A DNA stretch of 64,000 nt from Ferribacterium limneticum (lineage in GTDB: Bacteria; Pseudomonadota; Gammaproteobacteria; Burkholderiales; Rhodocyclaceae), in assembly GCF_020510585.1 (NCBI RefSeq), contig NZ_CP075190.1, positions 1,178,501 to 1,242,500 of the forward strand, written 5' to 3'. Position numbers and translations under genes: made by a program. The notes under the pieces were generated by a model, which saw only the letters and a program-made list of their open reading frames with translations, did no database searches and was not told the origin of the DNA. Of the stretch, positions 43,772-52,485 are shown in pieces (position 1 is the stretch's first letter; each line of letters starts with the position of its first letter).

Positions 43772-45175
43772 ATGAATTTCGCAACTGAAAACCTCGTATT
43801 CGATCCCCAGATCATCCGCCGTTTTGATGTCAACGGCCCCCGTTACACGTCTTATCCGACGGCTGATCGCTTTGTCGAGGCCTTCGATTCTGAGGCAGCG
43901 AAAGTCTGGCTGGGCAAACGCAACATCGGCGGCATAAGCCGACCTCTCTCATTATACTTCCACATACCTTTCTGTAACACTATTTGCTATTACTGCGCCT
44001 GTAACAAAATTATCACCAAGGATCACGGGCGCAGTGCGAAATATCTCCGCTATCTGGCAAAAGAACTGGATATGCAGGCAGCCGCGCTGGAAGGTCGCGA
44101 TGGCGAGCACGAAGTCATTCAGCTGCATTGGGGTGGTGGTACGCCGACCTTCTTGTCGCACGATGAAATGCGCCAGTTGATGGGTGAAACGCGCAAGCAT
44201 TTCAAGCTGCTTGACGGCGGTGAGTATTCGATCGAAGTCGATCCGCGCAAGGTCGATACGGCGACGGTTGCCCTGCTCGGCGAACTCGGCTTTAACCGCA
44301 TGAGCGTCGGCGTTCAGGATTTCGATGAAAAAGTCCAGGTCGCTGTCAATCGCGTGCAGAGCGAGGAAGAAACCTATAGCGTGATCCGCGATGCGCGGGC
44401 CAATGGCTTCAAGTCGGTTTCGGTCGACCTGATCTACGGCTTGCCGCACCAGACCGTCATGGGCTTTAACCGGACTATCGAGCGCGTGCTGGCGATGGAC
44501 CCGGATCGTCTGTCGATCTATAACTACGCGCACATGCCGAGCATGTTCAAGCCGCAGCGCCGGATCAATGATGGCGATCTGCCGTCGGCCGATACCAAGC
44601 TGCAGATTCTCGCGCTGGCCATCAAGAAACTGACCGATGCGGGTTATGTTTTCATCGGCATGGACCACTTCGCCAAGCCCGATGATGAACTGGCTGTCGC
44701 CCAGCGTCAGGGGCGCCTGCATCGTAATTTTCAGGGTTATTCGACCTACGCAGATTGCGACATGCTGTCTTTCGGCATCTCGTCGATCAGCAAGGTTGGG
44801 CCGAGCTACTACCAGAACGTCAAGACCGCTGACGAGTACTACGATGCCCTCGATACCGGCTCCTTGCCGGTGTTCCGCGGCATAGAACTGACAGCCGACG
44901 ACATCCTGCGCCGTTCCATCATCCAGGCCTTGATGTGCCATTTCGAGCTGTCCATCGAAAGCATTGAAAGCGCCCATCTGATCAACTTCCGCGAGTATTT
45001 CGCAGCCGAGCTGGAAGACATGAAGGAAATGGAGCGGGCCGGGTTGCTCAAGATAGATCGCGAATGGATTACCGTCCTGCCGCCGGGGCGTCTGCTGGTC
45101 CGCATCATTTCGATGGTTTTCGACCGCTATCTGAGGGCTGGTCGCCAGCGGGCGACTTACTCCAAGGTGATTTGA
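43772..45175 (+). CDS. hemN: Oxygen-independent coproporphyrinogen III oxidase
   Basis: A 467-residue radical SAM enzyme that decarboxylates coproporphyrinogen III in anaerobic haem synthesis. The cluster motif is C68-x3-C72-x2-C75 (FCNTICYYCACNK), preceded by FDVNGPRYTSYPTADRF typical of HemN. GGGTP-like segment HWGGGTPTFLS and GVQDF follow; the C-terminal HemN domain is complete. ATG at 43772 is preferred to GTG at 43760. Expression is probably FNR-controlled. The enzyme supplies haem for the many cytochromes. Confidence 0.95.
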   Translation: MNFATENLVFDPQIIRRFDVNGPRYTSYPTADRFVEAFDSEAAKVWLGKRNIGGISRPLSLYFHIPFCNTICYYCACNKIITKDHGRSAKYLRYLAKELDMQAAALEGRDGEHEVIQLHWGGGTPTFLSHDEMRQLMGETRKHFKLLDGGEYSIEVDPRKVDTATVALLGELGFNRMSVGVQDFDEKVQVAVNRVQSEEETYSVIRDARANGFKSVSVDLIYGLPHQTVMGFNRTIERVLAMDPDRLSIYNYAHMPSMFKPQRRINDGDLPSADTKLQILALAIKKLTDAGYVFIGMDHFAKPDDELAVAQRQGRLHRNFQGYSTYADCDMLSFGISSISKVGPSYYQNVKTADEYYDALDTGSLPVFRGIELTADDILRRSIIQALMCHFELSIESIESAHLINFREYFAAELEDMKEMERAGLLKIDREWITVLPPGRLLVRIISMVFDRYLRAGRQRATYSKVI

Positions 45176-45238
45176 CCGGTATGCAGCAGGCCGAGCGGGC
45201 AGTTAAACTGCCCGCTTTGCTTTTGTTGATCATGTTCG

Positions 45239-45910
45239 ATGCCTGATTCCGGTTTTCTTGCCCTTTTTCTCGTTGGCCTGCTCGGCGGTACGCATTGCGT
45301 CGGCATGTGCGGCGGCATTGTCGGCGCCCTGTCGATGGGTGTCACGGCACGCTGGTCGATGCATCTTGCCTACAACGGCGGGCGCATCCTGTCATATGCC
45401 GCGGCCGGCGCCATTGCCGGTGCGCTCGGGGCGGCCAGCATGGGGCTGGAAGGACAGGTGCCGGCCCGGCTAATTCTTTATTTCATCGCCAACCTGATGC
45501 TGGTTGCGCTTGGTCTTTATCTGCTGGGCGTAACGCGGGCATTGGCGTTCACCGAACGGGCCGGACAAAAACTCTGGATTCATCTGCAACCGCTGACCCG
45601 GCGCTTCCTGCCGGCGCGTAGCGTCGCTCAGGCTTTTCCGCTTGGCCTGCTCTGGGGCTGGCTGCCTTGCGGCCTGGTCTATAGCGCGCTGGCCAGCGCG
45701 CTGACAGCGGGTTCGGCGACGCGCGGTGGCCTGATGATGCTGGCCTTCGGTCTGGGCACGCTGCCCAATCTGTTGCTCGCCGGCATTGTTCTGGCCCGAC
45801 TGAACGAATTCGTCCGGCGGCCGGTCGTACGTACCCTATCCGGCTTGTTGGTGCTAGGCTTTGGTTTATATGGATTCGTCGGCCTGATCTATATGTCGGG
45901 CCAGCTTTAG
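45239..45910 (+). CDS. TauE/SafE-like (DsbD_2 type) membrane protein
   Basis: A 223-residue protein with about six membrane helices and the family signature GGTHCVGMCGGIVG in the first helix, plus WGWLPCGLVYSAL in the middle. This COG2836-type group is commonly found with cbb3 oxidase, copper ATPase and FNR genes and is thought to help copper or thiol handling in oxidase assembly. Here it lies between hemN and the UspA/CopA pair, fitting that context. The exact function is not established. Confidence 0.85.
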   Translation: MPDSGFLALFLVGLLGGTHCVGMCGGIVGALSMGVTARWSMHLAYNGGRILSYAAAGAIAGALGAASMGLEGQVPARLILYFIANLMLVALGLYLLGVTRALAFTERAGQKLWIHLQPLTRRFLPARSVAQAFPLGLLWGWLPCGLVYSALASALTAGSATRGGLMMLAFGLGTLPNLLLAGIVLARLNEFVRRPVVRTLSGLLVLGFGLYGFVGLIYMSGQL

Positions 45911-45925
45911 TTGGGAAATGACATC

Positions 45926-46351
45926 ATGAAAATCCTGTTGCCGGTTGATGGTTCCGAATGTTCCTTGCGCGCGGTTGATCACCTGATTACCCACGTCAGC
46001 TGGTTCCGCGACGTGCCGGAGATTCATCTGCTGCACGTCCATGCGCCGATTCCGATTGGCCGCGTGCAGGCCCATATCGGCAAGGAAACGCTGCACGCCT
46101 ATTATCTGGAGGAAGGTCAGGAGCATCTGACGGCTGCCCAGCAAAAGCTGGATGCGGCCGGGCGCTTTCATACGACGCACATTCATGTCGGCCAGCCGGC
46201 CGAGGTGATTTCCAGGGTGGCGAACGAACTGGCCTGTGATCTGATCGTCATGGGATCGCATGGCTGGAGCGGCATCGCCGGCTTGGTCATGGGCTCGGTG
46301 GCCAGCCGGGTTTTGCATCTGGCGCCTTGTCCGGTTCTGCTGGTCAAATGA
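45926..46351 (+). CDS. Universal stress protein (UspA family)
   Basis: A 141-residue single-domain UspA fold. [10 protein letters not shown] at the start and the ATP-type phosphate loop [32 protein letters not shown] at the end (G-2x-G-9x-G-S pattern) suggest a nucleotide-binding member. The stop overlaps the copA start (ATGA), so the two are translationally coupled. Such proteins are often FNR-controlled and present in cbb3-associated clusters. Confidence 0.92.
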   Translation: MKILLPVDGSECSLRAVDHLITHVSWFRDVPEIHLLHVHAPIPIGRVQAHIGKETLHAYYLEEGQEHLTAAQQKLDAAGRFHTTHIHVGQPAEVISRVANELACDLIVMGSHGWSGIAGLVMGSVASRVLHLAPCPVLLVK

Positions 46352-48510
46352 CCGAGTCCGAAACAGGCCGCGTCGTCGAGTTTGCTATCGGCGGCATGAC
46401 CTGTGCCGCCTGCTCGGCGCGTCTCGAGAAGGTGCTCAATCGGCAGGCCGGCATGCAGGCCAATGTCAATCTGGCGGCCGAACGGGCCCGTGTTCGTTTG
46501 TCGGCAATGGCCGACGAGGCGGCAGTGGTGGCCGCTGTCGCCAAGGCCGGCTTCACGGCGGCGGTGGTCGACGCGCAAACGCGCGAACGCGAAAAAGTGG
46601 CGAAATTGCTCGTCTACCGCAGCGAAATCCGCCGTTTCTGGATTTCGGTGGCGTTGACCTTGCCGCTGGTCGGCCAGATGTTTTTCATGTTCGGCGAACA
46701 CGGTCACATGAATGAACTGCCGCGCTGGTTCCAGCTGGTGCTGGCGACACCAGTGCAGTTCTGGATCGGCTGGCGATTTTACGATGGCGGCTTCAAGTCC
46801 CTGCGCGGTGGCGGTGCCAACATGGATGTGCTGGTCGCGCTCGGGACGAGCATGGCCTGGGGCTTTTCGACGGTGGTCACGGTGTTCGGGCTGAACCAGC
46901 ATGTCTATTTCGAAGCCGGGGCGGCGGTCATCACGCTGGTTCTGCTCGGCAAGTTGCTCGAAGCGCGGGCCAAGGCGCGGACGTCGGAGGCCATCGAATC
47001 GCTGATCCGCCTGCAGCCGAAGACGGCGCGCGTCGAACGCGATGGTCAGTGGATCGACATGCCGGTCGAAGCCTTGATGCCGGGCGATGTTTTCCTCGTT
47101 CGTCCGGGCGAAAGCGTGCCGGTCGACGGCGAGTTGATCGACGGCGAATCGAGCGTCAACGAGGCGATGCTGACCGGCGAAAGCATGCCGGTGGGCAAGC
47201 GCGCCGGCGACAAAGTTTTTGCCGCGACGGCCAACGGCCAGGGGGCGATGCGCTGCCGGGCGACCGGCGTTGGCGAGCACACCTTGCTCGCCGGCATCAT
47301 CCGCATGGTCGGCGAGGCGCAGGGTTCGAAGGCACCGGTGCAGCGGTTGGCCGACCAGATTTCGGCGATTTTCGTGCCGACGGTGTGCGTCGTCGCCCTC
47401 GTCACCTTTGCCGGCTGGTGGTGGTACGCCGGCGACTTTGCCGAGGCGCTGGTCAATGCCGTTGCCGTGTTGGTCATCGCCTGTCCGTGCGCGCTTGGTC
47501 TGGCGACGCCGACGGCGATCATGGTCGGCACCGGGCAGGGGGCGCGGGCCGGCATCCTGGTGAAAAACGCCGAGGCGCTTGAGCGAGCCGAGAAAATTAC
47601 GGTGCTGGCGCTGGATAAAACCGGAACGCTGACCTGCGGTACGCCGCAGGTGACGGATGTCGTGCCCTACGGCCTGGCACGCGACGAAGCGCTCGGTCTG
47701 GCGGCGGCGCTCGAGCAGAATTCGGAGCATCCGCTGGCGCGGGCTATCGTTTCGGCAGATTCGACGGTCAACCGGAAAAAAGCGGCAAATTTCAAATCCT
47801 TGCCCGGGCATGGTGTCGAGGGCGAAGTCGATGGCCGGACCTTGCGCCTCGGTTCGCCGAGCTGGCTGGGGCTGGACGCCGATCCGGCGGTGGCCGATTT
47901 GCAGCGGACCGGGAAGACAGTCGTGGTGCTGGCCGAAGGCGAAACGACGCTGGCCCTGTTTGCCATCGCCGATGCCTTGCGGCCAACGTCGCGGGCGGCT
48001 GTTGAGCGTCTGCGCGAACGCGGTATCCGGGTTGTCATGTTGACCGGCGACAATGCGGCAACGGCCGCGGCGATTGCTGCCGAGGCGGGCATCGCCGAGT
48101 TCCGCGCCGGCATTCTGCCGGGCGACAAGGCGGCGGCCATCAACGAATTGAAGTCCGGCGGTGGCCTGGTGGCCATGGTCGGCGATGGCATCAACGATGC
48201 GCCGGCCCTGGCGGCGGCTGATGTCAGCTTCGCCATTGGCGCCGGTTCCGACGCGGCGGTGGAGGCGGCAGATTTAACATTGATTCGTAGCGACCTGATG
48301 GGCGTAGTTGATGCAATCGCCCTGTCGGCGGCCACCTTGGGGAAAATCCGGCAAAATCTTTTCTTTGCCTTCATTTACAATGTGCTGGGAATTCCGCTGG
48401 CTGCCCTGGGTTGGCTCAACCCGGTAGTGGCGGGGGCTGCCATGGCTATGAGTTCGGTGTCGGTCGTCTCCAACTCGCTGTTGTTGAAGCGCTGGCGGCC
48501 GGGGCGCTAG
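46348..48510 (+). CDS. copA: Copper-translocating P-type ATPase
   Basis: A 720-residue P1B ATPase. One N-terminal metal domain with GMTCAAC (C19, C22), eight membrane helices, actuator TGES, ion motif CPC (IACPCALGL), phosphorylation site DKTGTLT, the HP of SEHPLA, and GDGIND. The usual substrate is Cu(I), to the periplasm or for cbb3 oxidase maturation. Unusually, residues about 472-484 of the nucleotide-binding domain ([13 protein letters not shown]) are encoded by dispersed-repeat copy 13, just before the conserved GHGV. The start overlaps the UspA stop. Confidence 0.95.
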   Translation: MTESETGRVVEFAIGGMTCAACSARLEKVLNRQAGMQANVNLAAERARVRLSAMADEAAVVAAVAKAGFTAAVVDAQTREREKVAKLLVYRSEIRRFWISVALTLPLVGQMFFMFGEHGHMNELPRWFQLVLATPVQFWIGWRFYDGGFKSLRGGGANMDVLVALGTSMAWGFSTVVTVFGLNQHVYFEAGAAVITLVLLGKLLEARAKARTSEAIESLIRLQPKTARVERDGQWIDMPVEALMPGDVFLVRPGESVPVDGELIDGESSVNEAMLTGESMPVGKRAGDKVFAATANGQGAMRCRATGVGEHTLLAGIIRMVGEAQGSKAPVQRLADQISAIFVPTVCVVALVTFAGWWWYAGDFAEALVNAVAVLVIACPCALGLATPTAIMVGTGQGARAGILVKNAEALERAEKITVLALDKTGTLTCGTPQVTDVVPYGLARDEALGLAAALEQNSEHPLARAIVSADSTVNRKKAANFKSLPGHGVEGEVDGRTLRLGSPSWLGLDADPAVADLQRTGKTVVVLAEGETTLALFAIADALRPTSRAAVERLRERGIRVVMLTGDNAATAAAIAAEAGIAEFRAGILPGDKAAAINELKSGGGLVAMVGDGINDAPALAAADVSFAIGAGSDAAVEAADLTLIRSDLMGVVDAIALSAATLGKIRQNLFFAFIYNVLGIPLAALGWLNPVVAGAAMAMSSVSVVSNSLLLKRWRPGR
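47764..47797 (+). repeat. 34-bp dispersed repeat, copy 13 (inside copA)
   Basis: ACGGTCAACCGG, six A, then GCGGCAAATTTCAAAT. It is in frame within the N-domain of CopA, between HPLARAIV and GHGV. Confidence 0.9.
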
Positions 48511-48531
48511 ACGCAGGAACAAGAGGTTTCG

Positions 48532-50298
48532 ATGGCCACAGGCGGCGGCATGACGAGGGACGGGGAGGCAAATGCCGGGGGTGGCAGTGGCTGCGTCGCG
48601 TCCGCGGGAGATCCGCCGGCCTTGACGGAGCAGGAAGCCATGTTCCGGACGACGATGGAGGCCGCGCAGGTCGGTATCTTCGTCTTGCAGGATCAGCGCT
48701 TCAAGTACGTCAATCCCTATCTGACCCGCCTCTTCGGCTATAGCGCCGAGGAAATGGTCGGCCGCATGGGGCCGCTCGATGTGGTCGCGCCGGCGCAGCA
48801 TGCTTTCATCGTCGAGCAGATGCAGGCCCGGGGCGCCGGGATCAACGGGCACCATTACGAGATTACGGCGATACGCAAGGATGGTTCGGAATTTCCGGCC
48901 ATGATCTACGGTTCGCCCTCGGTTTTCGACGGCCGACCGGCCTCGGTCGGCACCTTGCTCGATATTTCTTCGCAGAAGGCGGCCGAGCAGCGCATCCGCG
49001 AGTTGGCCGACTACGATGTGCTGACCGGGCTGCCCAATCGGCGCCTGCTGCGCGAGCGCTTCGTCCTGTTGCTGGCGGCGGCCGAGCGGGACAAGACTGA
49101 AATTGCCGTCATTTTCCTCGACCTTGATCATTTCAAACGGGTCAACGACTCGCTCGGCCACAGCGTTGGCGACGAACTGCTGGTCGAAGTGGCGCGCCGG
49201 CTCGATACCGTCGTCCGGCGCATCGACACCTTGGCTCGCCTCGGTGGTGACGAGTTCATCTTTGCCATGCCGGGGTTTCATACGGCGGCTGCGGCTGAGG
49301 TGGCGCGTCGTCTGATCGATGTCTTCACCCGACCGTTTGAGGTGGCAGGGCATGAACTGACGGTGACCCCCTCGCTCGGCATCAGCATTTATCCGCATGA
49401 CGGGCAGGATCTCGAAACCCTGCTCAAGAACGCCGACACGGCGATGTACCGGGCCAAGGAAATCGGCCGCAATACCTTCCAGTTTTATGCTGCCGAGATG
49501 AACACGGCAACGCTGGATCGTCTGCTCATGGAAAGTAATCTGCGCCGTGCCCTGGCGCAGAACGAATTCATTCTCCAGTATCAGCCGCTGGTCAATCTGC
49601 GCACCGGCGTGATCATCGGCGTCGAAGCACTGATCCGCTGGCTGCATCCGGAACTCGGCATGATCATGCCGGACAGGTTCATTCATGTCGCCGAGGAAAC
49701 CGGGCTGATCAATCCGATCGGCGACTGGGTCCTGTGCGAAGCCTGCCGTCAGGCCAAGGTTTGGTGCGACGAGGGCCTGCCATCGCTGGTCATGGCAGTC
49801 AACGTGGCGCCCGTCCAGTTTCGCCAGCCGGGTTTTGTCGAAATGGTCGCCGGCGCGCTGGCCGCCTCCGGCCTGGAAGCCAGCCTGCTCGAACTGGAAC
49901 TGACCGAGCGCACCGTGATGCACGATGCCGACATCAATCTGGGCACGCTGTCGGCGCTGCATCGCATGGGCGTCGAGCTGTCGCTCGACGACTTCGGTAC
50001 CGGCTACTCGTCGCTGGCCTATCTCAAGCGCTTCCCGGTCGGCAAGCTCAAGATTGACCGTTCCTTTGTCAATGATCTGGAAACCGATCCCGACGACTGG
50101 GCGATTGCCTCGACCATCGTCAGCATGGGACGCAGCCTGCGCATGACCGTACTGGCGGAAGGTGTCGAAACTGGCGAACAGTTGGCCCAATTGCGTAAAA
50201 TGGGTTGCGATATGGCGCAGGGCTATTATTTCAGTCGGCCGACCTCGGCGGCCGGCATAGCCGAAATCCTGCGTACTCAACCCTTTGTGAACAGGTAA
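48532..50298 (+). CDS. PAS-GGDEF-EAL cyclic-di-GMP protein
   Basis: A 588-residue soluble protein. A Gly-rich start (1-25), PAS (about 35-150), GGDEF (about 160-320) with LGGDEF intact, and EAL (about 335-585) with EALIRW plus TERTVM and DDFGTGYSS, so both synthase and phosphodiesterase sites look complete. It could act either way on c-di-GMP depending on the PAS input. It sits between copA and the small copper chaperone gene. Confidence 0.94.
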   Translation: MATGGGMTRDGEANAGGGSGCVASAGDPPALTEQEAMFRTTMEAAQVGIFVLQDQRFKYVNPYLTRLFGYSAEEMVGRMGPLDVVAPAQHAFIVEQMQARGAGINGHHYEITAIRKDGSEFPAMIYGSPSVFDGRPASVGTLLDISSQKAAEQRIRELADYDVLTGLPNRRLLRERFVLLLAAAERDKTEIAVIFLDLDHFKRVNDSLGHSVGDELLVEVARRLDTVVRRIDTLARLGGDEFIFAMPGFHTAAAAEVARRLIDVFTRPFEVAGHELTVTPSLGISIYPHDGQDLETLLKNADTAMYRAKEIGRNTFQFYAAEMNTATLDRLLMESNLRRALAQNEFILQYQPLVNLRTGVIIGVEALIRWLHPELGMIMPDRFIHVAEETGLINPIGDWVLCEACRQAKVWCDEGLPSLVMAVNVAPVQFRQPGFVEMVAGALAASGLEASLLELELTERTVMHDADINLGTLSALHRMGVELSLDDFGTGYSSLAYLKRFPVGKLKIDRSFVNDLETDPDDWAIASTIVSMGRSLRMTVLAEGVETGEQLAQLRKMGCDMAQGYYFSRPTSAAGIAEILRTQPFVNR

Positions 50299-50303
50299 AT
50301 GGC

Positions 50304-50510
50304 ATGGAAAACACCGTAATCAAGGTTGGCGGCATGAGCTGCCAGGGCTGCGTCAAGAACATTACCGGCGTGCTCGGCGCCTTGGCCGGTGTGGCCAGCG
50401 CGGAAGTCTCGCTGGAGGCGGGTGAAGCCAAAGTCGCTTTCGATCCGCAGGCGGTGACGCGCGAGGTGCTGGTCAATGCTATCGAAGATGCCGGCTTCGA
50501 CGCTGAATAA
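50304..50510 (+). CDS. Small heavy-metal-associated protein (CopZ-like)
   Basis: A 68-residue single HMA domain with the ferredoxin-like fold and metal motif GGMSCQGC (C14, C17). It probably carries Cu(I) to the ATPase encoded upstream. The ATG lies 5 nt after the GGDEF/EAL stop. Gln between the cysteines is less common than Ala-Ala or Asn-His types but still a CxxC site. Confidence 0.9.
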   Translation: MENTVIKVGGMSCQGCVKNITGVLGALAGVASAEVSLEAGEAKVAFDPQAVTREVLVNAIEDAGFDAE

Positions 50511-50546
50511 TTAAAAAATCAACAATAGTTTTTCGAGAGAACAGCC

Positions 50547-51593
50547 GTGCCTGAAGAAAAAATCAGATTGACCCAGCTTTCCCATGGCGGCGGCTGTGGC
50601 TGCAAGATCGCGCCCGCCGTCCTGCAGCAAATTCTGGCCGGCGCTCCGTCGGGCATCATTCCGCCGCAACTGCTGGTCGGCACCGAGACCTGCGACGACG
50701 CAGCGGTTTATCAGATCAATGCGCAGCAGGCGATTGTCGCGACAACCGATTTTTTCATGCCGATTGTCGACGACCCCTACGATTTTGGCCGCATCGCGGC
50801 AACCAATGCCATTTCCGATGTTTACGCCATGGGTGGCACACCGCTCTTCGCGCTGGCCATTGTCGGCATGCCGGTCAATACCCTGCCGCTGGAAACCATC
50901 GGCAAGATTCTTCAAGGTGGTGAAGCCGTCTGCCGCGCTGCCTGCATTCCGATTGCCGGCGGCCACACCATTGATTCGGTCGAGCCAATTTACGGGCTGG
51001 TCGCCATCGGCATCGTCAATCCGGCGCACCTCAAGCGCAATTCCGGGGCCATGCCCGGTGACAAGCTGATTCTCGGCAAGCAGCTTGGCGTCGGCGTCTA
51101 TAGCGCCGCGCTCAAGAAGGATCAGCTCCACGCCAGCGACTACGAAGCCATGGTCGACACCACGACCCAGCTCAACACGCCGGGGCCGATGCTGGCCTGT
51201 CTCGAAGGCGTGCATGCCGTGACCGACGTCACCGGCTTCGGCCTGGCCGGCCATCTGCTCGAAGTCTGCAAGGGCAGTAATGTGCGCGCCACGGTGAATT
51301 ACGCCGACCTGCCGCTGCTGGCTCGCGCCCGTGAGTTCGTCGAGGCCGGCTACATGACCGGCGCCTCGGGGCGGAACTGGAGCAGCTACGGCGACGGCGT
51401 CAATCTTGCGGTCAACCTGGAAAATGCGGCAAAAACGTTGCTCACCGATCCGCAGACCTCGGGTGGCCTGCTCGTTTCATGCTCGCCAGAAACGGTGACG
51501 GAAGTGCTCTCGCTGTTCCTGCAGCAGGGGTTCTCGCACGTTTCCGTGATTGGTGAAATTGGCGAGGGTGAGCCGGGGATCGACGTCGTTTGA
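50547..51593 (+). CDS. selD: Selenide, water dikinase (selenophosphate synthetase)
   Basis: A 348-residue enzyme making selenophosphate from selenide and ATP. The N-terminal glycine-rich loop GGGCGCKIAP has C17 and K20 at the catalytic positions of E. coli SelD, so it is the Cys form, not selenocysteine. Metal Asp residues are seen in CDDAAVY and TTDFFMPIVDD, and TDVTGFGLAGH and DPQTSGGLL are typical. It starts at GTG. No selA, selB or mnmH is in the window; the right flank is the inverted-repeat region. Confidence 0.95.
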   Translation: MPEEKIRLTQLSHGGGCGCKIAPAVLQQILAGAPSGIIPPQLLVGTETCDDAAVYQINAQQAIVATTDFFMPIVDDPYDFGRIAATNAISDVYAMGGTPLFALAIVGMPVNTLPLETIGKILQGGEAVCRAACIPIAGGHTIDSVEPIYGLVAIGIVNPAHLKRNSGAMPGDKLILGKQLGVGVYSAALKKDQLHASDYEAMVDTTTQLNTPGPMLACLEGVHAVTDVTGFGLAGHLLEVCKGSNVRATVNYADLPLLARAREFVEAGYMTGASGRNWSSYGDGVNLAVNLENAAKTLLTDPQTSGGLLVSCSPETVTEVLSLFLQQGFSHVSVIGEIGEGEPGIDVV

Positions 51594-51611
51594 CGTGTTC
51601 AGTTAGATGTC

Positions 51612-51631
51612 ATTTCCGCCTAGGCGGGAAT
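51612..51631. repeat. Short palindromic repeat resembling dRS3
   Basis: ATTTCCGCCTAGGCGGGAAT, an almost perfect inverted repeat. It resembles the ATTCCC-N8-GGGAAT palindromes scattered in Neisseria and other proteobacteria. Confidence 0.6.
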
Positions 51632-51654
51632 CCATGTTTTATCGGGCGTTCGTT

Positions 51655-51875
51655 TTAATTGGCTTGGGGTTCCGCCTTGTTGGCGGGCGTACTTTCTTTT
51701 GTGTGGCCAAAAGAAAGTAGCCAAAGAAAAGGCCACCCCTGGGTCGGTGCCGGTTCCCTGCGCTACTCGGAAAGCCGGGCGGCTGCGGAACTCGGGGCTT
51801 TGCCCCTCAAACAGTCCTCGCCGACTACCCCCGGCCTTCCTGCGTTGCTCGGCACCTCTCAAGGGGCCCGGTGAA
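51655..51875 (+). repeat. Long inverted repeat, left arm
   Basis: Shares most of its length with the reverse complement of 51985-52207. The strongest block reads TACTTTCTTTTG ... AAAAGAAAGTAGCCAAAG, itself a hairpin. Confidence 0.85.
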
Positions 51876-51911
51876 ACGACCCGTGCTTGAGCTTGGGTGC
51901 CTGAAAAACAG

Positions 51912-51944
51912 ATTTCATTTTTGGCTTTTTTTCCGGTTGACCGT
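51912..51944 (-). repeat. 34-bp dispersed repeat, copy 14 (33 nt)
   Basis: Minus-strand ACGGTCAACCGG, a seven-A tract and an AGCCAAAAATGAAAT tail. It lies in the centre of the long inverted repeat. Confidence 0.9.
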
Positions 51945-51984
51945 GGAAGCTATCTTTTTGCGACGAAATGGTCAGGCCGGACGC

Positions 51985-52207
51985 CTTTGGGGTCCCCGTG
52001 GAAGGCGCTGAGCAACGCAGGCGGGCCGGGGGCTGTCGGCTTGCGTTGTCTGAGCCGAAGGCGAGTTTAGCAAGCCGCCCGGCCAGCCGAGTAGCGGAAG
52101 GAACCCCGAAGGGGCGCCGACCCTGGGGTCGCCTTTTCTTTGGCTACTTTCTTTTGGCGAAGCAAAAGAAAGTACGCCCGCCAGCAAGGCGGAAACCCAA
52201 GCTAATT
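51985..52207 (-). repeat. Long inverted repeat, right arm
   Basis: Inverted counterpart of 51655-51875. The pair ends beside the feoA stop codon. Confidence 0.85.
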
Positions 52208-52227
52208 CAACGGAGCCACAAGCTCAT

Positions 52228-52485
52228 TCAGGCGGCCGCCGGCGATTTTTCGACCCAGATGTGGCGGGCGACGGCGTGTTCCAGCGCCAGTTCCACCTCG
52301 TCGGCGAGGATGACGGTCATCGGCCGCTGCTGCAGCACCCGGATCGGCCGATTTTCCGCCAGCCCATAAGCGGTCAGTTGCTCGCGCTGGAGCGGGTCGA
52401 TTTCGTCGCCCAGCGCGGCGAGGCGGACTTCGGTGCCGGGCGGGATGAAGGCGAGGGGGAGGCGGACTTCGTGGGCGGGGCTCAT
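52228..52485 (-). CDS. feoA: FeoA, ferrous iron transport accessory protein
   Basis: An 85-residue SH3-like protein (LAFIPPGTEVRLAALGDE ... GLAENRPIRVLQQRPMTVILADEVELALEHAVARHIWV). It regulates or assembles the FeoB channel. It overlaps the feoB stop by 4 nt (ATGA); the gene order is feoB then feoA, the reverse of E. coli. No feoC is visible. Confidence 0.88.
   Translation of the reverse strand: MSPAHEVRLPLAFIPPGTEVRLAALGDEIDPLQREQLTAYGLAENRPIRVLQQRPMTVILADEVELALEHAVARHIWVEKSPAAA

Larger units (their letters stand above)
51594..52227. other. 634-bp non-coding repeat region between selD and feoA
   Basis: No gene supported. From left: a palindrome at 51612, left arm of a long inverted repeat (51655-51875), a centre with repeat copy 14, and the right arm (51985-52207). 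Confidence 0.75.

Noticed and set aside
46183..50280. Long minus-strand frames over copA and the GGDEF/EAL gene
   Set aside because: Arginine- and histidine-rich shadows of complete conserved proteins.
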